A stretch of DNA of 60,552 nt, from positions 1 through 60,552 of the forward strand of contig NZ_JACHFW010000018.1 in NCBI RefSeq assembly GCF_014202115.1, given 5' to 3'. This document shows positions 55,394 through 60,552 of the stretch, piece by piece. This stretch comes from Catenibacillus scindens. Lineage in GTDB: Bacteria > Bacillota > Clostridia > Lachnospirales > Lachnospiraceae. The translations under genes and the position numbers were made by a program. Each line of letters opens with the position of its first letter. Position 1 is the stretch's first letter. Below the pieces are notes generated by a model. It worked only from the letters and a program-made list of their open reading frames with translations. It ran no database searches and was not told the origin of the DNA.

Positions 55394-55405
55394 AACAAAA
55401 GTCAA
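55377..55405 (-). promoter_or_regulatory. promoter of the AtuA operon
   Basis: Minus-strand TTGACT (55400-55405), a 17-bp spacer, TATACT (55377-55382), overlapped by the right operator. The leader to the AtuA start would be about 330 nt and contains the nested repeat. Confidence 0.7.
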
Positions 55406-55554
55406 TGATAATTAAAAAGATTTTCTTTTTTTGGAAATTTTGTATGATTAGGACTGGGAAAAATTGGTGAAGATGCCTATCAGGAAGTAATCGTTAGGAT
55501 TCTTGAGGGTAAATTCCTGATGTCAGGTAAAAATCCTGGGTTTTGAAAAAAGAA

Positions 55555-55585
55555 AAATCGTCACCTGGCAATCAAGTGACGATTT
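55555..55585 (-). terminator. terminator of the redox operon
   Basis: AAATCGTCAC is perfectly complementary to GTGACGATTT; on the minus strand a T-rich run follows. It starts ten bases beyond the TlpA-like stop. Confidence 0.85.
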
Positions 55586-55594
55586 CCGTTTGAG

Positions 55595-56221
55595 TTATAG
55601 CCCCAACTCTTCTTTATAATGTTCGTACATAGTATCCGCGTCGGAAGCGCCGTAAGAACCATAGACAATATAGCCCTCCTCATCGACGATGAGGGTGAGG
55701 GGAATGGAATATGTGGGATAGAGGCTGGAAGCGGCAAGGTCTTCATCAATAGCGATGTTAAATGTGTAGTCATTTTCTTCCGCAAAATCCCGGACGTCTG
55801 CTTCGCTGTCGCCGCAGTTTACGGCAAGAATGACAAAATCATCGGGATATTCTTCGTAAAGGCGCTGGAAGGCGGGCATCTCCTGAACGCAGGGACCGCA
55901 CCAGGTGGCCCAGAAATTCAGAAGAACTTTCTTGCCCTGAAAATCTGATAATTTTACAGTTTCACCGCTGATCAGGGTGACTTCAAAGTCTGTAGCCAGG
56001 ACTTTTTCTTCGCTTTCTTCTGTATCCCCGCCGCTGTCCACGCCGGAGGTGCTGTCTGAGGCTTCGGAATCTGAGAGGTTATCGGAAGGACTTGTATCCC
56101 CGGTACTCTCAGAAGTCTGGGTGGCGGTATCGCTCAAAGCCCGGTCATTGCCGCAGGCGGACAGGAGGAATGCTGTCAGGACGGCAAAAATAAACAAATA
56201 CTTTAAACACTTATTTTTCAT
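55595..56221 (-). CDS. TlpA-like thiol-disulfide lipoprotein
   Basis: 208 residues. Lipobox LSAC with Cys23, then a ~50-residue Ser/Asp/Glu linker, then an AhpC-TSA/Redoxin thioredoxin fold with FWATWCGPC (Cys108, Cys111) and the cis-Pro segment TYSIPLTLIVDEEG. Anchored outside the membrane, it would reduce or oxidise thiols there. The ATG at 56221 follows GAAAGGAAA; it overlaps the end of the polyferredoxin gene by 11 bases, so the two are coupled. Last gene of a three-gene leftward operon. Confidence 0.92.
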   Translation of the reverse strand: MKNKCLKYLFIFAVLTAFLLSACGNDRALSDTATQTSESTGDTSPSDNLSDSEASDSTSGVDSGGDTEESEEKVLATDFEVTLISGETVKLSDFQGKKVLLNFWATWCGPCVQEMPAFQRLYEEYPDDFVILAVNCGDSEADVRDFAEENDYTFNIAIDEDLAASSLYPTYSIPLTLIVDEEGYIVYGSYGASDADTMYEHYKEELGL

Positions 56222-57098
56222 TGTATTTCCTTTCTTGTTTAAGATGTTGAGGTTTTCTTTCCCGGCGAATATGTTTCCAATGAATGGCATCAAAGCTGCA
56301 GACATTCCGACAGGAACCGCATTGGATACATTCTTTATCGCCGACGGTTTTTATATCCATGAGACAATGGCGGACGCATTGTCCGCAGTGGGTACATTTA
56401 TTCTCATCGACGGTTATGCCGAAAATGGATATTTTGGCAAAAAGAGAATAAATGGCGCCCAGAGGGCAGAGAAAGCGGCAAAAACTGCGGTAAATAAAGC
56501 AGGCACTTCCTATAATAAAGATGAGGACCAGAACCTTCCATGAGAAAAGGAATCCGGCCGCAGATCTCAATGAAGGATTGGCGATGACCAGAGTTAATCC
56601 GCCTTCCAGTGTGCCTGCCGGGCATATGTATTTACAGAATGCAGGCAGGGGATAGCCGCTTGTAAAAGCAAAATACAGGGGAATATAGATGACAAATAGT
56701 ACCCCAATAATATATTTTAAATAAGATAGAATATGCGTGATTTTATTCTTTTTTATCTTTGGCAGAGGAATTTTATGGAGCAATTCCTGAATCAATCCGA
56801 AGGGACACAAAAAACCGCAGATCAGACGTCCTAAAAACAGTCCGGCAAGGATCAGGAAACCAAGGATGTAAAAAGGAAAACGGCTGGGAGCGTTGTTCAA
56901 TGCGTTTTGCAGCGTTCCGAGGGGACAGGCGGCAATAGCTCCTGGACAAGAATAGCAGTTTAATCCCGGAACACATAATCCCTTGGCTTTTCCCTGATAA
57001 ATGGAGCCCTTGCCAAATCCTTTTAAATTAGCGTTATAAATGAGCGCGCTGGCAAGCTGGATCAGTTTTCGTTTTGTAGGAAAAGATAGCCTACCCAA
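56211..57098 (-). CDS. membrane polyferredoxin (NapH/Fer4_5-like 4Fe-4S protein)
   Basis: 295 residues, about five membrane segments. Cys motifs: CVPGLNCYSCPGAIAACPLG near the N-terminus, CGFLCPFG, CKYICPAG, CRFLCPLG, and two C-terminal 4Fe-4S sites CTHCGQCVRHC and CIQCGSCRNVC. This is an electron-transfer protein of the NapH/CcoG-like type. It probably passes electrons across the membrane to the TlpA lipoprotein. The start appears to be TTG, overlapping the stop of the upstream CXXC peptide gene by eight bases. Confidence 0.9.
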   Translation of the reverse strand: MGRLSFPTKRKLIQLASALIYNANLKGFGKGSIYQGKAKGLCVPGLNCYSCPGAIAACPLGTLQNALNNAPSRFPFYILGFLILAGLFLGRLICGFLCPFGLIQELLHKIPLPKIKKNKITHILSYLKYIIGVLFVIYIPLYFAFTSGYPLPAFCKYICPAGTLEGGLTLVIANPSLRSAAGFLFSWKVLVLIFIIGSACFIYRSFCRFLCPLGAIYSLFAKISIFGITVDENKCTHCGQCVRHCLMDIKTVGDKECIQCGSCRNVCSFDAIHWKHIRRERKPQHLKQERKYNEK

Positions 57099-57228
57099 TA
57101 CCGATACACTCCAGACAAATGCGGATCGCTTTCAGCCATGTGGTGTGCAGATCCCCCTGGATCACGCCAGCGCAAAGAAAAACCACAGCTATAAGGCTCA
57201 AAACAATCCTTCCTATATTTTTTTTCAT
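57091..57228 (-). CDS. CD1871A-family small membrane protein with CxxC-like motif
   Basis: A 45-residue protein: MKKNIGRIVLSLIAVVFLCA, one membrane helix, then GVIQGDLHTTWLKAIRICLECIGIG. The conserved ICLECIGIG end defines the CD1871A family of clostridia. GGAGGG lies seven bases ahead of the second of two adjacent ATGs (57228); the first (57231) is an alternative. The stop overlaps the polyferredoxin start. The pair of cysteines two residues apart suggests a redox or metal role together with polyferredoxin and TlpA. Confidence 0.85.
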   Translation of the reverse strand: MKKNIGRIVLSLIAVVFLCAGVIQGDLHTTWLKAIRICLECIGIG

Positions 57229-57317
57229 CATAAGCCCTCCAAAATCGTTGTGAAGCAGTGACAGTTCAACACCATCCCCCGGATATCTGAACTGTTATCC
57301 ATTATAATAATTCGGCG

Positions 57318-57346
57318 TTGTAAAGTCCAGAAGAATCGTGTAAAAT
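57318..57346 (+). promoter_or_regulatory. promoter of the acetyltransferase/fumarase genes
   Basis: TTGTAA (57318-57323), a 17-bp spacer, TAAAAT (57341-57346), about 35 bp before the TTG start. A minus-strand TATAAT at 57301-57310 may serve the divergent redox operon. Confidence 0.6.
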
Positions 57347-57379
57347 GATACGTGTTTAGAAAAAAGAGGTGGATTTTAA

Positions 57380-58069
57380 TTGCAATACATTGACTTGGAA
57401 ACATGGCCGAGAAAAAGTCTGGTGGAAAAATATTCAACTTATGTTTTTCCTTATATAAATATAGGCGCTCAGATCGACGTGACAAAGCTTTATGATTACG
57501 CGAAACGGAATCATATTTCTTTTTACTGTGCCATGATTTACGGCGCTACCAAAATTGCCTTGGAAATAGAAAATTTTAAATACCGTCTTGTGGACGGCAA
57601 GCCGGTCATTTGTGATTCTCTGACGCCGGTATTCACATATCTTCCCAAAGGTGAAGAACAATTTTATGTAGTGGAGCAGCCTTTTGAAGAGGATATGCTC
57701 TCTTTCTGCGAAAAGGCGAAGACCACCGCTGAGGCTTTGACAGCCCAAAAAGAGCATTCTTTTATGTACGGCGCCGGGGAGACGGAGATCCTTTATATTT
57801 CATGTATTCCCTGGATCAATTATACTCATTTTGTCCGGACGATCGAGGATGCGTCAAAGGACAATGTTCCCCGGATCTCATGGGGCAAGTATGTCCGAGA
57901 CAGAGACGGAAGGCTGATGATGTCCTTTTCTGTCCAGGTGCATCACGCGCTGATGGACGGATATCATGTGGGCATGTATTTTGAAAAACTGGAAGCATGG
58001 CTAAGCAGCATTCCAGAGCAGACTTCAGGAAAGGATGGTATTTCTGATGAGAGAAGTACAGTGCAGTGA
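57380..58069 (+). CDS. chloramphenicol acetyltransferase-like protein
   Basis: 229 residues, trimeric CAT family. Catalytic HHALMDG (His189, Asp193) near the C-terminus, CAMIYGATKIA helix, PWINYTHF strand and an early LETWPRK start as in CatA proteins. The start is TTG with AGAGGTGG seven bases upstream. It is chromosomal, beside core metabolism, and its stop region is overlapped by the fumarase gene; whether it acts on chloramphenicol or another acceptor cannot be told from sequence. Confidence 0.9.
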   Translation: MQYIDLETWPRKSLVEKYSTYVFPYINIGAQIDVTKLYDYAKRNHISFYCAMIYGATKIALEIENFKYRLVDGKPVICDSLTPVFTYLPKGEEQFYVVEQPFEEDMLSFCEKAKTTAEALTAQKEHSFMYGAGETEILYISCIPWINYTHFVRTIEDASKDNVPRISWGKYVRDRDGRLMMSFSVQVHHALMDGYHVGMYFEKLEAWLSSIPEQTSGKDGISDERSTVQ

Positions 58070-58889
58070 AATTACAGACGTGATCCGGGACATGTGTATT
58101 GAAGCGACACATTTTCTCTCGGAGGATATGAAATGCGCTTTAGAGGATGGAGTTAGAAAGGAAAAGTCCTCTCTCGGAAAACAGGTTTTGGAATCCTTGG
58201 AGGAAAATCTTAAAATTGCCGGGGAAGATATGATCCCGATCTGCCAGGACACCGGAATGGCGGTAGTATTTATGGAAGTAGGACAGGATGTCCATATTGT
58301 AGGCGGATCACTGGAGGAGGCTATTAATGAAGGGGTTCGCCGGGGATATGTGGAAGGTTTTTTGAGAAAATCGGTTGTCAAAGATCCGCTTCACAGGGAA
58401 AATACAAAAGATAATACACCGGCCATTATTCATTATTCTATTGTTCCAGGAAGCCGCGTAAAGGTCACGTTGGCCCCGAAAGGTTTTGGCAGCGAAAATA
58501 TGAGCCGTATTGTCATGCTTAAACCTGCCGATGGTATTGAAGGCGTTAAAAAGGTGATTCTGGATACCGTTGACGCGGCCGGGCCCAACGCCTGTCCGCC
58601 GATGGTGGTTGGCGTTGGCATCGGCGGAGATTTTGAAAAATGCGCGCTGATGGCAAAACACGCGCTGACCCGTCCGGTGGGACAGCATTCGCCGATTCCT
58701 TATGTGAGCCAGCTTGAGGAAGAGATGCTGGGGAAAATCAACCAATTAGGAATCGGTCCCGGCGGTCTTGGCGGGACAGTCACAGCCTTTGCCGTAAATA
58801 TAGAAACTTATCCCACACATATTGCAGGACTTCCGGTGGCTGTAAATATATGCTGTCATGTCAATAGGCATTGTGTACGGGAAATTTAA
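58047..58889 (+). CDS. Fe-S fumarate hydratase / L(+)-tartrate dehydratase, alpha subunit
   Basis: 280 residues. Cluster cysteines expected in ICQDTGMA, NACPPMVVGVG and the KCALMAKHAL segment are present, as is RENTKDNTPAIIHY. Class I fumarase alpha domain of the two-subunit type: converts fumarate and malate (or dehydrates tartrate), oxygen-sensitive. The ATG at 58047 overlaps the acetyltransferase by 23 bases; an ATG at 58035 sits too close to the ribosome site. The beta subunit follows after 108 bp. Confidence 0.92.
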   Translation: MREVQCSEITDVIRDMCIEATHFLSEDMKCALEDGVRKEKSSLGKQVLESLEENLKIAGEDMIPICQDTGMAVVFMEVGQDVHIVGGSLEEAINEGVRRGYVEGFLRKSVVKDPLHRENTKDNTPAIIHYSIVPGSRVKVTLAPKGFGSENMSRIVMLKPADGIEGVKKVILDTVDAAGPNACPPMVVGVGIGGDFEKCALMAKHALTRPVGQHSPIPYVSQLEEEMLGKINQLGIGPGGLGGTVTAFAVNIETYPTHIAGLPVAVNICCHVNRHCVREI

Positions 58890-58997
58890 AATGTAAATTT
58901 TTATTGCTGGGTTTGCAGCAAATAGCGCAGGCTCAGTTTAAGATTCAGCTACGGGTTCCGGGCATGTGCCGGATAGCCATAAATAAGAGGTGAGATC

Positions 58998-59555
58998 ATG
59001 AATAGAATTATACACGCGCCGGTGATCCAGGAGGAGATTGAGCAGTTAAGATCCGGAGATTATGTGTATATCACTGGGAAAATATATACTGCCAGGGACG
59101 CTGCCCATCTCCGTATGTATACAGCCATGGAGCAGGGGGACGCTTTGCCCCTGTCCCTAAAAGATAACATTATTTATTATATGGGCCCCAGTCCGGCCAG
59201 GGAAGGGCGTCCCATCGGTTCTGCAGGGCCTACAACAAGCAGCCGTATGGATAAGTATGCGCCGCTGCTTCTGGACCGTGGTCTTAAAGGAATGATCGGA
59301 AAGGGACGCCGTTCACAGGCAGTTACAGATGCTATTGTGCGCAATAAAGGTGTATATTTTGCGGCTGTTGGCGGCGCGGGGGCTCTGCTGTCCAAAGCGA
59401 TAAAAAAATCTACAGTTATTGCCTATGAAGATCTGGGAACGGAAGCGATCCGGGAGCTTGAAGTGGAAAACTTCCCGGCCATTGTGGTGATCGACAGCCA
59501 AGGGAATAATCTTTACGATGAGGTAGTGAAAGAATACCGCACCTATCCAGATTAG
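58998..59555 (+). CDS. Fe-S fumarate hydratase / L(+)-tartrate dehydratase, beta subunit
   Basis: 185 residues with GDYVYITGKIYTARDAAH, the family GPTTSSRMDKY substrate-binding motif and GKGRRSQAVTDAI. Swivelling C-terminal domain of the two-subunit class I fumarase. AGAGGTGAG precedes the ATG. The 108-bp gap before it holds no gene; it contains GATTCAGC and TAGCCAT, which faintly recall the inverted-repeat element. Confidence 0.92.
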   Translation: MNRIIHAPVIQEEIEQLRSGDYVYITGKIYTARDAAHLRMYTAMEQGDALPLSLKDNIIYYMGPSPAREGRPIGSAGPTTSSRMDKYAPLLLDRGLKGMIGKGRRSQAVTDAIVRNKGVYFAAVGGAGALLSKAIKKSTVIAYEDLGTEAIRELEVENFPAIVVIDSQGNNLYDEVVKEYRTYPD

Positions 59556-59783
59556 CGGTGACAGAGAGACTGTGGAAGAATATAACGGTTCCAGCCTTGC
59601 CTTTTCTAATGCAGCGGCGTGTATGCGCTAACCTGCGGTTGGCGTCCCCCCCTCTTTGTCTGTGAGCTGGCGTTCGAGCCGTCAGGAATGGGCGGGCAAT
59701 CCTTATTTATGCATGTAAAAACTATCCTGCCTATGACTGACGGCTGGACTGTTAAAAAAGGGAAAAAAATTCGTAAAATACCA
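59556..59783. other. non-coding stretch before the tRNA promoter
   Basis: No gene or clear terminator seen. The open frames here overlap the tRNA and have no ribosome site. Confidence 0.5.
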
Positions 59784-59812
59784 TTGACAAAAACAAACAC
59801 TTTAGTTATAAT
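59784..59812 (+). promoter_or_regulatory. consensus promoter of tRNA-Ser
   Basis: Perfect TTGACA (59784-59789), a 17-bp spacer, perfect TATAAT (59807-59812). CATTGACAA and TTGTCAATG around it form an inverted repeat spanning the whole promoter. Confidence 0.9.
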
Positions 59813-59860
59813 TGTCAATGCAGCTAAGCGCTGTGGCAATTTCATAAGTTTTATGAATTC

Positions 59861-59948
59861 GGAGAAATACTCAAGAGGCCGAAGAGGCGCCCCTGCTAAG
59901 GGTGTAGGTCGGGCAACCGGCGCGAGGGTTCAAATCCCTCTTTCTCCG
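59861..59948 (+). tRNA. tRNA-Ser (anticodon GCU)
   Basis: Acceptor GGAGAAA pairs with TTTCTCC, discriminator G at 59948. Anticodon stem CGCCC/GGGTG with loop CTGCTAA, anticodon GCT at 59895-59897. The long variable arm (TCGGGCAACCGG region) is typical of serine tRNA, and the T arm is GAGGG-TTCAAAT-CCCTC. No CCA is encoded. Confidence 0.95.
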
Positions 59949-60087
59949 CTTTGCAAATTTTACAATTTATAATATTTGAGACTGCGTCAGACGGAATGTC
60001 CGGCGCAAGTTTGCTGATAAGGGGAAATTGCTCCGCTGGGAAGTGATTGAGCGTAATTCACAAAATCAAGAAAAAATAAAAAAGTTG

Positions 60088-60116
60088 TTGACATTTGCAA
60101 ATATATGTGCTATTAT
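60088..60116 (+). promoter_or_regulatory. rRNA operon promoter P1
   Basis: TTGACA (60088-60093), a 17-bp spacer, TATTAT (60111-60116), with an A-rich UP-like stretch upstream (60070-60083). Confidence 0.85.
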
Positions 60117-60192
60117 ATCACAGCTGTCTGCGAAAAGCAGAACAGAAAAAACATCTTCTGAAAAAGAAGATGAAAAAAATAGAAAAAAGTAC

Positions 60193-60221
60193 TTGACAAA
60201 CACTGGAAAGTATGATAATCT
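60193..60221 (+). promoter_or_regulatory. rRNA operon promoter P2
   Basis: TTGACA (60193-60198), a 17-bp spacer, TAATCT (60216-60221). Tandem to P1 at 105 bp, with an A-rich run ahead. Confidence 0.75.
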
Positions 60222-60457
60222 ATTAAAGCTGCTTGAGAGAGCAGTTGTGAAAAACCGACAGAACATTGATAATTAAACAATAAAACAATCCCGAAAATTC
60301 ACAAAAATTTTGATGAACATCGCAGATGATTGTCGAAATGCCCGAAACTCTGAGCGAAAGATTGTGAAGAGTGCCGGGGAGCGAATTTCAAAGAACAAAA
60401 ACCAAAGTAAAGAACGGGAATAATGACAGCTAGTTGTTGTTCTGGTTCAGGAGATTT
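60222..60457 (+). other. 16S rRNA leader
   Basis: About 236 nt between P2 and the mature 16S 5' end. It should hold the antitermination and RNase III processing sequences; I can see no protein gene. Confidence 0.7.

Positions 60458-60552
<95 letters not shown>

Noticed and set aside
59556-59783. Riboswitch or T-box upstream of the tRNA
   Set aside because: No specifier, T-box or aptamer motif could be recognised.
59619-59972. Open frame covering the tRNA-Ser gene
   Set aside because: It runs through a clear promoter and tRNA; no ribosome site.

Overview
The window ends in the first ~95 bases of a 16S rRNA gene whose V1 region looks like Lachnospiraceae (Clostridium cluster XIVa). Gene content agrees: family-1 sugar-binding lipoproteins with GCG lipoboxes, YesM/YesN two-component pairs, LplB/YtcP permeases, ROK repressors, a CD1871A-type CXXC peptide, AGGAGG ribosome sites and TTGACA-17-TATAAT promoters. 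The source is most likely a gut anaerobe that uses plant glycans. Species cannot be named from this.

Layout. (1) 0.5-7 kb: a peptide/nickel-type ABC transporter operon (binding lipoprotein, two permeases, two ATPases) ending in a ThuA-like gene. (2) 7-15.6 kb: two ROK repressors, three xylose-isomerase-like TIM barrels and two Gfo/Idh/MocA dehydrogenases. Together with ThuA and the transporter these look like an oxidative (keto-sugar) glycoside catabolic system. (3) 15.9-19.8 kb: a sugar-binding lipoprotein gene cut off by an insertion sequence (IS), whose other side abuts a 5'-truncated chromate transporter gene; this is a deletion or rearrangement scar. (4) 19.9-27 kb: YesM/YesN, LplB/YtcP permeases and a binding lipoprotein, then an IS1182-like element with a frameshifted transposase. 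(5) 29-49.2 kb: a hemicellulose utilisation locus with GH31, GH43, GH30, GH51 and a GH106-like enzyme, two carbohydrate esterases, two further binding lipoproteins without their own permeases, and two AraC-GH39 fusion regulators. (6) 49.3-55.4 kb: an AAA/DUF4143 ATPase, a decayed binding lipoprotein, and a CocE-like hydrolase with a split AtuA (DUF1446) pair behind an operator-bearing promoter. (7) 55.5-60.5 kb: a TlpA-polyferredoxin-CXXC redox operon, a chloramphenicol acetyltransferase-like gene, a two-subunit Fe-S fumarase/tartrate dehydratase, tRNA-Ser(GCU) and the start of an rRNA operon with tandem promoters.

How it fits together (inference): hemicellulose oligosaccharides are probably captured by several related lipoproteins that share the one LplB/YtcP permease pair and an ATPase encoded elsewhere. 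They would then be cut inside the cell by GH43/GH51/GH30/GH31 after deacetylation. Expression is probably set by YesMN and by the AraC-GH39 proteins, whose GH39 acid/base position is Asp rather than Glu in both, as if the enzyme domain had become a sugar sensor. The binding-protein family shows visible birth and decay: three intact copies, one cut by an IS, one with a lost start codon and internal deletion, and one ~95-bp fossil.

All functions are read from sequence patterns recalled without database searches. Sugar specificities are inferences.
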